A DNA stretch of 8,047 nucleotides from an uncultured Bacilli bacterium (GCA_947628725.1 CANRAQ010000045.1:1-8047), one strand, 5' to 3'; shown: positions 1 to 7,247, counted from the stretch's first letter. Notes: generated by a model not told the origin, from the letters alone. A program made the numbers and translations.

Positions 1-50
1 GGAATAATTTATTTGATAAGGGAGAAATTATTTAAAAACTTCCATAACTT

Positions 51-728
51 TTATCTTGACATATTACCAGATGTCTTATATATAGTTAATATAAATAGTA
101 ATAAAAATAGTAAAACACTAATAACTGATTTTATATTAGTCCTATATTTTTTTAATTTATAATTATTAGTATTCAAATTCATAGTAAGTTTATTAATTTC
201 GTTATCAGCATAAAAAACTGTAGGTATTAATCTATATTTTAAGCCATGTTTTTTATTACCTAAATATAATTGCTTTTCTATTATTTTATCCTTTGATGTA
301 AATATCAAATTAAAATAATATAAGTTTTTAGCAAGATAAAACGATATTTTTTCTGAATCTACATTAAACAAATTTAATATTTTTAAACTTGAATAAATAG
401 ATAAATGTAACATATAAAAATCCATATTAATATAATAATTTATTATAAATAAATACGCTACTAATGATTTATATATAAAAATAACGGTATTTTCATTTAT
501 AACAATTATATATGCTAATAAGAAAAATAACAATATTAATAAATAACTTTTAAATATTTTAACATATTCCTTTACACTTTTTTCATTTAATAAAATTAAA
601 AATATCAATAAAACACTAACAAATAGTATCATATAATAAGACTTTGTAATAAAAAGAATTAATATAATTAAAACAGTAATTATTTTCTTTGATAATATTG
701 TAAGATTATCTATATAATTTTTATACAT
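51..728 (-). CDS. ecfT: EcfT-like transmembrane protein of an ECF-type ABC transporter (degenerate)
   Basis: A 225-residue, very hydrophobic protein. Hydrophobic segments lie at about residues 15-47 (probably two helices), 60-78 and 83-100, followed by an amphipathic stretch at about 115-200 and a last helix at about 204-219. This is the EcfT layout: membrane helices, two cytoplasmic coupling helices that contact the ATPases, then a final helix. The stretch LTMNLNTNNYKLKK near residues 182-195 lines up with the second coupling helix of EcfT, which normally ends in an Ala-Arg-Gly motif; here Thr-Asn-Asn stands at that place. The first ARG motif is also not recognisable. The ATG at 726-728 has AGGAG 10 nt upstream (739-743) and overlaps the end of the ecfA2-like gene by 8 nt, so the three genes are surely cotranscribed. 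In Firmicutes truA often follows ecfT; it does not follow here. The family call rests on context plus the coupling-helix match, so it could be a diverged non-ECF membrane partner. Confidence 0.72.
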   Translation of the reverse strand: MYKNYIDNLTILSKKIITVLIILILFITKSYYMILFVSVLLIFLILLNEKSVKEYVKIFKSYLLILLFFLLAYIIVINENTVIFIYKSLVAYLFIINYYINMDFYMLHLSIYSSLKILNLFNVDSEKISFYLAKNLYYFNLIFTSKDKIIEKQLYLGNKKHGLKYRLIPTVFYADNEINKLTMNLNTNNYKLKKYRTNIKSVISVLLFLLLFILTIYKTSGNMSR

Positions 729-1452
729 TTATGTATATCTCCTTAAGTAAATCGCTTATATTATCTCTATAACGAAGTTTTATATTTTTTCTTTTTACTT
801 CACTATAAAATTTCATTATACTTGGTTTATCTAATCTTACATATTCTAATAACTTATCATTATCAAAAAAATCATACTTATTATCTATATTTTTTACTTC
901 ATTTTCATCTATTACAAATATATTATCTGATATAGGTAATAGAAAATCAGAATTATTTGAAGTTATTAAAATTATATTATCTTTTCTTCTTTCATTTTTT
1001 AAAATCTTTATAAGACCATTTATACTTTTTTCATCTAATCCTATAGTAGGATTATCTAATATTATAATTTTATTTTTTCTTAAAAGTGTAAGGATAATTA
1101 ATACTTTTCTATATTCACTTTTACTAAGTTCAGTATAATTCTTGTTTAATACATCACTATCAAGTCCTAATAACTTAATTAACTCACCCATATATTCTTC
1201 ATCATAATTAGGATTACCATATTTTAAATCTTCTAATATATTTATGTTAAATAAAATATCACTATCATCTTTTAAATATGATATATTGAATTTTTCTATT
1301 TCATTATCCATTTTTATATTAAAGTTATTTGTATATAATGATTTATAAAATGTATCTTTTATTTTATCATCCTTAAATAGTAATATATTTAATTTAGTAC
1401 TATCTAGTTTTAACACTAGATCTTTATTTTTAGTTACTACATCTATTTCCAT
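721..1452 (-). CDS. ecfA2: EcfA2-like ABC ATPase with degenerate Walker A and catalytic residues
   Basis: 243 residues with the order of motifs of an ECF-transporter ATPase, but with key residues replaced. The Walker A position (about 26-34, FKDDKIKDT) keeps a Lys and a Thr but none of the glycines. The Q-loop region (ISYLKDDSDILF, then ILEDLKYGNPN at about 72-82) closely matches the ECF pattern, but Lys occupies the Gln place. The ABC signature reads LSKSEYRKV (109-117) instead of LSGGQ. Walker B is IIILDNPTIGLD (129-140), with Asn134 replacing the catalytic Glu. The switch His is Ser165. The C-terminal part (LDKPSIMKFY onward) matches the ECF ATPase accessory region. The ATG at 1450-1452 has GGTGA 7 nt upstream and overlaps ecfA1 by 10 nt. 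The protein probably binds nucleotide poorly or not at all and may act as a structural half of a heterodimer. The fold and family are likely; activity is an open question. Confidence 0.78.
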   Translation of the reverse strand: MEIDVVTKNKDLVLKLDSTKLNILLFKDDKIKDTFYKSLYTNNFNIKMDNEIEKFNISYLKDDSDILFNINILEDLKYGNPNYDEEYMGELIKLLGLDSDVLNKNYTELSKSEYRKVLIILTLLRKNKIIILDNPTIGLDEKSINGLIKILKNERRKDNIILITSNNSDFLLPISDNIFVIDENEVKNIDNKYDFFDNDKLLEYVRLDKPSIMKFYSEVKRKNIKLRYRDNISDLLKEIYINV

Positions 1453-2198
1453 ATCTTATTCACCAACTCACTATAACTTGTACATGGCTTTTTTATGATG
1501 TCATATACACATAACTTGCTTGATAAATTATATATAAATGGTATATCTGAATTACATTTAATAAAAGTTTTTTCATCGTTATATCTCTCTTTTTTTGATG
1601 GTTCTTCTATAATTTTATTATCTTTAACAAATAATAAGGTATCGGCTAAATAAAAAAATCGACTATCATTAGTTATAAATAATACAGTAGTTTCTTTCAT
1701 TTCCTTAATAAATTCAAAATACATATTTTTAAACTTATAATCTAATTCTTCCAAAGTATCATCTATTATTATTAATTTTGGATTATGTATTATAGTTAAT
1801 ATAAGTAAAAACATCTTTTTTTGTGATAAAGTAAGAGTTTTAGTATCTTTAAAAAGGATATCGTTTAATTCAAATTTATTACATATATCATATATTATTT
1901 TTTTTGAGTTACCATCTTCATATCCTAAATTACTTAAGAAAAACATTAAACTATCAAATGGTGTTTTTTTAAGTAGATAACTATAATCTGTTATTACTCC
2001 TATATTTTTAATATCAATTTCATTAAATTTTATATTTCCACTAAACTTTATATTTCCTAAAATTGCATTTACTAAAGTTGATTTACCACTACTATTTTTT
2101 CCTATTAGTATATAGAATGTTTTTTCTTTTAAATCTAAATTTAAATTTTTAAATATTTTTTTATAACTTAAATTTTCTATTTCTAATACCTTTTTCAT
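1443..2198 (-). CDS. ecfA1: EcfA1-like ABC ATPase with intact Walker A but altered catalytic residues
   Basis: 251 residues. Walker A is intact (GKNSSGKST, residues 33-41). The expected Q-loop (around 68-71, VITD) lacks Gln. The signature is LTLSQ (122-126), keeping only part of LSGGQ. Walker B is LIIIDD (142-147), with Asp147 where the catalytic Glu normally is, followed by the D-loop EELD (150-153). The switch His is Asn177 (FITND). The family role would be ATP hydrolysis powering uptake of a vitamin or metal through EcfT and a separate S component. The chosen start is the ATG at 2196-2198, because GGTGA lies 5 nt upstream. The in-frame GTG nine bases earlier falls inside that SD sequence and is rejected. 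It is the first gene of an overlapping three-gene operon, divergent from the germination operon. Assignment as A1 rather than A2 rests on gene order and the better Walker A. No S-component gene is visible. Confidence 0.78.
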   Translation of the reverse strand: MKKVLEIENLSYKKIFKNLNLDLKEKTFYILIGKNSSGKSTLVNAILGNIKFSGNIKFNEIDIKNIGVITDYSYLLKKTPFDSLMFFLSNLGYEDGNSKKIIYDICNKFELNDILFKDTKTLTLSQKKMFLLILTIIHNPKLIIIDDTLEELDYKFKNMYFEFIKEMKETTVLFITNDSRFFYLADTLLFVKDNKIIEEPSKKERYNDEKTFIKCNSDIPFIYNLSSKLCVYDIIKKPCTSYSELVNKIWK

Positions 2199-2216
2199 AG
2201 AAATCACCAGTTATTT

Positions 2217-2245
2217 ATTATATTATAGTTTGCTTTTAAAGTAAA
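2217..2245 (-). promoter_or_regulatory. Candidate sigma-A promoter for the ecf-like operon
   Basis: On the minus strand, TTTACT (2245-2240) and TATAAT (2222-2217) are separated by 17 nt. Transcription would begin near 2210 and give a leader of only about 12 nt that still contains the GGTGA SD site (2204-2208). In such A+T-rich DNA, chance matches are common. A second overlapping TATAAT at 2227-2222 lacks a good -35. Confidence 0.4.
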
Positions 2246-2257
2246 GAAAAATAATAT
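2230..2257 (+). promoter_or_regulatory. Candidate promoter for the gerA-type operon
   Basis: TTGCTT (2230-2235) and TAATAT (2252-2257) are spaced by 16 nt and lie about 39 nt before the gerAA start. GerA operons in spore formers are usually read by the forespore factor sigma-G, with a -10 like CATNNTA. No such -10 is seen in the intergenic region, so this is a weak general candidate only. Confidence 0.3.
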
Positions 2258-2295
2258 TTTTCTAATTTTTGGAAACACTAATCGTAGGTGAGTTT

Positions 2296-3765
2296 ATGAA
2301 AATAGATAATAACATAGATACTATATTTGATACTATAAATAAAATGAATGGTAAAAGTAGTGATATTGTAACTCGTGTAATAGAAAAAAAGAATTATAGA
2401 ATTGGATATATTTTTTTAGAAAGTGTAAGTAGTGACGACAAAATTAGTGACTTTTTAAATAAATCAATTATAAATTTAGATAAAAAAAAATTATTCGATT
2501 CATTTTATAATCAAGTTGAAAATAGTATTTATAGCAGCAACCTAAAGACTTGTGAAACATACGATGAAATGTTTTATTATCTTTCAAGTGGATTTACTAT
2601 CATAGTAGTAGATAACTCCAAAAAAGCAATAGTAATTGAAACAAGAGAAAGCCTAGATAGAGGTGTAGTTGAATCTACAAGTGAAACTATAATAAGGGGT
2701 CCTAAAGACAGTTTTACAGAAAACCATAATAAAAATCTTGGATTAATAAGAAAAAGAATAAAAGATCCTAATTTATGGTATGAAGATGTAAAAGTTGGTA
2801 CTAGAACAAAAACTAAAGTTACTGTTGCGTATATAAAAGATATTGTTCCAAATTATAAAGTTAAAATAATACTTGATGATTTAAAAAAAATAGATATAGA
2901 TGCAATAATAGATAGTGGATATATAAGAGATTTATTAGAAAAAAAACAAAAATCTGTATTTCCAAAAGTAATAAGTACTGAAAGACCTGACCAAGTATGT
3001 ACATCACTACTTAATGGTAAAATAGCAATAATAGTTGAAAATACACCATTTGTTCTTATATTACCTGCAGTACTTACAGATTTTATACATTCACCAGAGG
3101 ATTATTATCAAAAGCCTCTTAATATGTCATTTTCAAGAATAGTACGCGTAATTTGTTTCTTTTTAGCCCTAATTACACCGGCACTTTATATTGCCTTAAT
3201 GACATTCAACCAAGAAATAATTCCTGATCAATTACTTATATCGGTTGCAGTACAAAGAGATGGAGTTCCATTTCCAACTGCAATAGAAGTTTTACTATTC
3301 GTTTTAACATTTGAAGTACTTAGAGAAGCAGACATACACTCTCCTTCATTTTCAGGTAGCGCAATGAATGTAGTTGGTGCGTTAATACTAGGAGATGCGG
3401 CAGTTGCTGCGGGGATTGTATCACCTATAGTAATAATAGTAGTAGCGGCAACTTCAATATCTGAATTAGTATTTTACGATGTAGATATAATAGACGCTAT
3501 TAGAGAATGGAGAATATTATTTATACTTGCGGCAACATTTATGGGAATAATTGGTTTTGTCTTAATGTTAATAGTATTTATAGCCAAACTTTCTAGTTTA
3601 GAATGTTTAGGAACACCTTATTTAACTCCATTCAGTCCATTAAATATTAAAAGTTTAAAAGATAGTGTTATAAAAGTTTCAACCAAAAATATGAAATATA
3701 GACCAAATTATTTGACTAAAAATACCAGAAGGATGGGTGATGCAAATGAAGAAAATAATAGTTAG
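2296..3765 (+). CDS. gerAA: Spore germination receptor subunit A (GerA/GerAA family)
   Basis: 489 residues, the usual length for the GerA family. This inner-membrane subunit, with GerAB and GerAC, senses small-molecule germinants in the dormant spore and starts ion release. The N-terminal soluble part (about 1-270) holds the family motif around ESTSETIIRGPKDSFTE (126-142) and the segment STERPDQV (228-235) leading to NTPFVLILP (249-257). The membrane part begins at about 281-301. It carries the hallmark VPFP (324-327), LREADIHSPS (342-351), a hydrophobic stretch GALILGDAAVAAGIVSP (361-377) and a last helix near 406-431, then GTPYLTPFSP (439-448). The chosen start is ATG 2296, with AGGTGA 4 nt upstream. 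A TTG nine codons earlier has no SD and is rejected. The end overlaps gerAC by 20 nt. Nothing looks truncated. The specific germinant cannot be read from the sequence. Confidence 0.95.
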   Translation: MKIDNNIDTIFDTINKMNGKSSDIVTRVIEKKNYRIGYIFLESVSSDDKISDFLNKSIINLDKKKLFDSFYNQVENSIYSSNLKTCETYDEMFYYLSSGFTIIVVDNSKKAIVIETRESLDRGVVESTSETIIRGPKDSFTENHNKNLGLIRKRIKDPNLWYEDVKVGTRTKTKVTVAYIKDIVPNYKVKIILDDLKKIDIDAIIDSGYIRDLLEKKQKSVFPKVISTERPDQVCTSLLNGKIAIIVENTPFVLILPAVLTDFIHSPEDYYQKPLNMSFSRIVRVICFFLALITPALYIALMTFNQEIIPDQLLISVAVQRDGVPFPTAIEVLLFVLTFEVLREADIHSPSFSGSAMNVVGALILGDAAVAAGIVSPIVIIVVAATSISELVFYDVDIIDAIREWRILFILAATFMGIIGFVLMLIVFIAKLSSLECLGTPYLTPFSPLNIKSLKDSVIKVSTKNMKYRPNYLTKNTRRMGDANEENNS

Positions 3766-4939
3766 TTTTTTAATTTTAATATCACTGACTGGTTGTTGGA
3801 ATTATAAAGAATTAAATGATTATTCTATCGTTACAGGTATAGCAATAGATAAAAAAGATGACGAATACGAAGTAAGTGTTTTAATTTCAAATGCCGCTAA
3901 AAGTAGTGGAGATAACAACGATAATAGTCAATCACAAATCGTAGTTTATAGCGCTAAAGGTGATTCAATATTTGAAGCATTCAAAAATATTGGTTTAATT
4001 TCACCTAAAGAAATATATATTGGCAGTTTTTCAATACTTGTAGTTTCTGAAGATGTAGCGCGTAGTGGTTTAGAAAATGCAGTTGACCTATTCGTTAGAT
4101 ATACAAATTCTAGAAATAATTTCTATGTGGCAGTTGCCCGTGACGCTAAAGCCAAAGATACATTAAAAATAGTGACTCCATTAGCGAGTTTTCCATCACA
4201 AAATATAGCAGATAATTTAAAATCTACTACTGACTTACAAGGTACTATTGCTAAACTAAGTTTTAATGACTTACTTTCTATTTTACTTAGAAGCGGTGTT
4301 GAACCAACTATAAATTCATTAACGATAGTTGGTGATCCAGATGAAGGTGAAAAAAAAGAAAATCTAGAATCTAGTGAACCAGATGCCTATGTAAAACTTG
4401 GTAATCTTGCAATATTTAAAGAAGATAAATTAGTCGATTGGAGTACACATGATGAAAGTCTTGGAATAAATATAATAAATAATAAAATAAGTGAAATGTA
4501 TCTAACTTTAAACTATGATGATGGATATGTAGTAGTAGATACTAATTCATTTTCTACTGATATAAAAGTCGAACTTAAAGATAATAAACCTGTAGTTAAT
4601 ATAAATACTAAAGGTGAGGCTAGAATAATAGAAGTAAGAGGTAATATAAATTTAGAAGATTCAAAAGTTATAGAAGATTTACAAAAAAAATCTAATAAAA
4701 AAATAAAAAGTCATATAAATAAAGCAATACAGTTAGCAATACAAAATAAAACAGATATTTTTGGATTCGGATTAAGATTCTATCAAAATTATCCTAAATA
4801 TTATAAAAGTGTAAAAGATTCATGGAATGAAGATTTAGATAAGGTAGATTTTAATATTAAAAGCAATCTAATATTAAAAACTAAAGTTACATCTAAAAAT
4901 AGTTTGGAGGAAATTCACAATGAAAAAAAAGATTACTAA
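3746..4939 (+). CDS. gerAC: Spore germination receptor lipoprotein subunit C (GerAC family)
   Basis: 397 residues. The N terminus MKKIIVSFLILISLTGC is a lipoprotein signal peptide with lipobox LTGC. Cys17 would be lipid-modified and anchor the protein on the outer face of the spore inner membrane. It is followed at once by the GerC hallmark WNYKELNDYSIVTGIAID (18-35). The middle part (around 85-150) contains SPKEIYIGSF, LVVSEDVARSGL and DLFVRY, typical of the family. The C-terminal third is charged and lysine-rich. The ATG at 3746 is preferred because GGGTGA sits 5 nt upstream and it gives the cleanest signal peptide. An ATG at 3740 (two residues longer, AGAAGG 7 nt upstream) is also possible, while the GTG at 3737 is unlikely. 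The gene overlaps gerAA by 20 nt and gerAB by 20 nt, implying translational coupling. The order A-C-B differs from the A-B-C order of the Bacillus subtilis gerA operon. Confidence 0.94.
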   Translation: MKKIIVSFLILISLTGCWNYKELNDYSIVTGIAIDKKDDEYEVSVLISNAAKSSGDNNDNSQSQIVVYSAKGDSIFEAFKNIGLISPKEIYIGSFSILVVSEDVARSGLENAVDLFVRYTNSRNNFYVAVARDAKAKDTLKIVTPLASFPSQNIADNLKSTTDLQGTIAKLSFNDLLSILLRSGVEPTINSLTIVGDPDEGEKKENLESSEPDAYVKLGNLAIFKEDKLVDWSTHDESLGINIINNKISEMYLTLNYDDGYVVVDTNSFSTDIKVELKDNKPVVNINTKGEARIIEVRGNINLEDSKVIEDLQKKSNKKIKSHINKAIQLAIQNKTDIFGFGLRFYQNYPKYYKSVKDSWNEDLDKVDFNIKSNLILKTKVTSKNSLEEIHNEKKDY

Positions 4940-6008
4940 TTTTCAAATAGGAACCTTAAATTATTTTATAACTAGAACATTTTTAGTAGGTGTAACTTTA
5001 AATGCAATAATAAATGTAATGCATGCAGATAGTTGGATTATTCCACTTTTAAGTATAATTCCGGGTATCATATTTATACTTTTAGTAAATTATATTATGG
5101 ATTATGAACCAGATTTAACTTTATCAGAAAAATTAGTTAAACTATTTAAAAATAAAATAGGATATTTAATTATAATACTATTTAGTATATTAGTATACTT
5201 TATGTGTACATTAAATTATTTAAATTTAACTAGTTTTATTAGAAGCCAATTTTTAATAAAGACTCCATTACTTGCAATATGCATCATGTTTGTACTTGCC
5301 AGTTTATATATAATAATTAAAGGCATACATACTGTATCTAGAACTAGTAATATATTATTTTATTCCAATATTGTTTTATTAACTATAAGTATTCTTGGCC
5401 TATTACAAGTAATAGATATATCTAATTTAAAGCCATTATTTACTTTTAACATGATGGACTTAACAAAAGGATTAAATGTATATTATGCATTCAATATAAC
5501 ACCTATAATATTACTTACAATAATACCTAAAAATGAGATAATAGATCCTAAATTAAAAAAATCTTTAATAATTTCTTATATTTTAGCATGTATAACATTA
5601 TTCATAACAGTATTTTTAACAATATCAGTTTTGGGTTATGAACTATCATCACTATATGAATATGCAGAATTCAATGTATTAAAACAAGTATCAATATTTG
5701 GTCTTAATTCTAGAATAGAAAGTATATTAGTTATGCAACTACTATTTGATATATTTATAGGTAATGTACTTATGACATATTTTATAAGTGATAATATTAA
5801 AACTGTAGCAAAATGTAAAAATCCAACTATAATTTATATTATAGTTTCAATAATAATAGTAATAGGTGCCTTATTCTTATCAAGATACAATATATATTTA
5901 GATAACTTTATGGTAAATATAATTCCTATAGCCGCTACAATATTTATGACATTTATGATTGCAATTATATGTATAAAAATAAAAAGAGATAAAAAAAGTA
6001 CTAATTAA
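4920..6008 (+). CDS. gerAB: Spore germination receptor permease-like subunit B (GerAB family)
   Basis: 362 residues, almost entirely hydrophobic, with about ten predicted membrane segments (roughly 11-33, 39-60, 80-102, 113-134, 144-163, 187-203, 215-239, 266-290, 303-320 and 331-352). This is the layout of the spore-germination branch of the amino acid permease (APC) superfamily. The stretch EYAEFNVLKQVSIFGLNSR (247-265), with the following IES, matches the family pattern of an aromatic/charged loop then F-x-x-R-x-E before the eighth helix. GerAB is the subunit thought to bind the germinant. The ATG at 4920 has GGAGG 9 nt upstream, inside the end of gerAC. The stop codon at 6006-6008 lies within the terminator hairpin, ending the operon. 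N-terminal MKKKITNFQIGTLNYF is like the basic start of other family members. The gene appears complete. Confidence 0.93.
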   Translation: MKKKITNFQIGTLNYFITRTFLVGVTLNAIINVMHADSWIIPLLSIIPGIIFILLVNYIMDYEPDLTLSEKLVKLFKNKIGYLIIILFSILVYFMCTLNYLNLTSFIRSQFLIKTPLLAICIMFVLASLYIIIKGIHTVSRTSNILFYSNIVLLTISILGLLQVIDISNLKPLFTFNMMDLTKGLNVYYAFNITPIILLTIIPKNEIIDPKLKKSLIISYILACITLFITVFLTISVLGYELSSLYEYAEFNVLKQVSIFGLNSRIESILVMQLLFDIFIGNVLMTYFISDNIKTVAKCKNPTIIYIIVSIIIVIGALFLSRYNIYLDNFMVNIIPIAATIFMTFMIAIICIKIKRDKKSTN

Positions 6009-6028
6009 TCAAATTAGTATTTTTATTT
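5991..6028. terminator. Bidirectional intrinsic terminator between gerAB and the converging gene
   Basis: A 7-bp stem ACTAATT (6000-6006) / AATTAGT (6012-6018) with a 5-nt loop, flanked by an A-run (5991-5997) and a T-rich tail (6020-6028). The flanks can extend the stem and provide a U-tract in both directions. It serves the plus-strand ger operon and the minus-strand gene ending at 6059. The stem is A+T-rich and therefore weak on paper. Confidence 0.65.
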
Positions 6029-6058
6029 TACATTATTTTACATATTAATAATATTTTA

Positions 6059-6865
6059 TTATCTTAACACTAAATATAGAACTCCTGATATAACCATTAA
6101 TATTAATACAATAAGTAATATTATTATAAATTTATTACTTTTTTTGATAGTATGATTCATACTTTTTAACTCTTCAAAGTCCCTTTGAGTAAATCCAAAA
6201 CTAGATGTATAAAATGATTTATCAATTTCTAATGGTTCATCTTCAGTTTTATCTTCTGTTTTAAACTTTTCTTCTTCTATAATCTTTTTAATTGAAGATG
6301 CATCTCCAACTACAGTATCTGATTTTAATTCATCTAATAGTCCTACATCAGAATCAGTATTAGTATCTTTATTATCCACATCATCTAATTTATTTTTACT
6401 TACTATAGTATTTAATAATTCTTTTAATTCCTTTTCTTCATCATATTTTTTTTGCTTTATTCCCCTTTTATTCAAACTTCTTAAAACATCATATTGTTCT
6501 TCATCTAATTTTCTATATTTAAAATCATCTTCTTTAGATTCATTTTTCATTTTATTTATTATATCATTTATATCATAATTCTTTTCTGGTTCTTCTTTTT
6601 TTTTCATTACATATATTTCATCTTTTTCTTCAGTTCTAGGTGAAATTGATCTTAAATATTTTTGCTTTTTATAGTTTTCCCTATTTTTAAGCATTTCTTT
6701 TACTTTAGATATATCTATTTCATTAGTATTTTCTATAGTAGCAACACCTTCAATATTTGTATAACTATCTAAATCTTCTATCTGTTTATATAATTCTTGA
6801 TTTTTATGACTACGACCTATATTATTTGATTTATCTTTATAATATCTATCCATTCTGCTACTCAT
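6059..6865 (-). CDS. Highly charged, probably tail-anchored membrane protein of unknown function
   Basis: 268 residues; not recognised as a named family. Residues 1-240 are hydrophilic, rich in Lys, Glu, Asp and Asn, with no enzymatic motif, and are probably partly disordered or coiled coil (for example 100-155 and 190-212). A single hydrophobic segment (about 246-267) ends at the last residue, Arg268, and is preceded by KKSNK. This suggests a C-terminal tail anchor with the long N-terminal part in the cytoplasm. The segment SFYTSSFGFTQRDFEEL (217-233) just before the anchor is the least low-complexity part and may be a conserved binding motif. There is no signal peptide. The ATG at 6863-6865 is preceded only by a weak GTGTGA. 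The next ATG at 6853 has no better SD. It is monocistronic here and converges on the ger operon. A role in cell division, envelope or sporulation would be speculation. Confidence 0.85.
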   Translation of the reverse strand: MSSRMDRYYKDKSNNIGRSHKNQELYKQIEDLDSYTNIEGVATIENTNEIDISKVKEMLKNRENYKKQKYLRSISPRTEEKDEIYVMKKKEEPEKNYDINDIINKMKNESKEDDFKYRKLDEEQYDVLRSLNKRGIKQKKYDEEKELKELLNTIVSKNKLDDVDNKDTNTDSDVGLLDELKSDTVVGDASSIKKIIEEEKFKTEDKTEDEPLEIDKSFYTSSFGFTQRDFEELKSMNHTIKKSNKFIIILLIVLILMVISGVLYLVLR

Positions 6866-6877
6866 ATTATCACACTA

Positions 6878-6895
6878 ATCTAACAAATATTAGAT
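6878..6895 (-). other. Small hairpin in the leader of the tail-anchored protein gene
   Basis: ATCTAA (6878-6883) and TTAGAT (6890-6895) form a 6-bp stem with a 6-nt loop, 13 nt before the start codon of the minus-strand gene and just upstream of its weak SD. It could affect translation, but short A+T-rich hairpins like this arise easily by chance. Confidence 0.25.
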
Positions 6896-6959
6896 ACCTT
6901 TCTATTTCGTTTTAATTTTTATTTACAAACATATAATTTATATATAACTACTTTGCACG

Positions 6960-6973
6960 ACTATATATATAGT
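6960..6973. promoter_or_regulatory. 14-bp perfect palindrome in the divergent intergenic region
   Basis: ACTATATATATAGT is a perfect palindrome placed roughly midway between the divergent tail-anchored protein gene and ferredoxin gene. It is 27 nt upstream of the ferredoxin -35. It could be a dimeric repressor site, or simply an alternating A/T tract with GC-containing ends. Confidence 0.3.
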
Positions 6974-7000
6974 ATCACATTTTTATAAATATTTAAAGAC

Positions 7001-7029
7001 TTGATTTTTTAATATAATTTATTTATAAT
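7001..7029 (+). promoter_or_regulatory. Sigma-A promoter of the ferredoxin gene
   Basis: TTGATT (7001-7006) and TATAAT (7024-7029) are separated by 17 nt, close to consensus. The start of transcription would be near 7036, giving a leader of about 12 nt that begins at or in the SD site AGGAGG (7036-7041, 6 nt before the ATG). A second TATAAT at 7013-7018 lacks a convincing -35. Confidence 0.6.
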
Positions 7030-7047
7030 TTTTATAGGAGGAAAGTT

Positions 7048-7242
7048 ATGAAGTTTAAAGTTAATAAAGATTTATGTATAGGCTGTGGAGCATGTCAAGC
7101 AACTGCTCCAGATGTTTTTGAAATTGGTGATGATGGATTTGCATTTTGCAAATTAGATGATGCTAGCAAAGATTTAATCGAAGACGCAACTGACGCTAAA
7201 GAAGGTTGTCCTACTGATGCAATAGAAGAAGTTAACGAATAA
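7048..7242 (+). CDS. fer: Single-cluster [4Fe-4S] ferredoxin
   Basis: 64 residues. The cysteines CIGCGAC (10, 13, 16) and the distal Cys54 followed by Pro55 (EGCPTDAI) are the four ligands of one [4Fe-4S] cluster, as in the Bacillus/Thermotoga/Desulfovibrio type of small monocluster ferredoxin. A second CxxCxxC set is absent. Cys34 is an extra cysteine outside the ligand set. The protein is strongly acidic outside the cluster loop, as expected for a soluble electron carrier that docks on basic redox partners. Its length is typical of the shorter members of the family. ATG 7048 has a perfect AGGAGG 6 nt upstream and a sigma-A promoter just before it. It is a single-gene transcript closed by a strong terminator. 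Its redox partner cannot be inferred from the neighbours. Confidence 0.95.
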   Translation: MKFKVNKDLCIGCGACQATAPDVFEIGDDGFAFCKLDDASKDLIEDATDAKEGCPTDAIEEVNE

Positions 7243-7247
7243 AAATT

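Noticed and set aside
1..147. A plus-strand frame open from the left edge to a stop at 145-147, and another ending at about 35, as possible ends of an incoming gene
   Set aside because: The first runs antisense through the ecfT-like C-terminal helix and is plausible only because of A+T richness. The second is too short (about ten codons) to support a call. Nothing further can be said about 1-50.
2199..2207. GTG as an earlier start of the EcfA1-like gene
   Set aside because: It lies inside the GGTGA SD sequence of the ATG at 2198.
2269..2295. TTG as an earlier start of gerAA
   Set aside because: It has no SD. The ATG at 2296 has AGGTGA 4 nt upstream and gives the family's normal N terminus.
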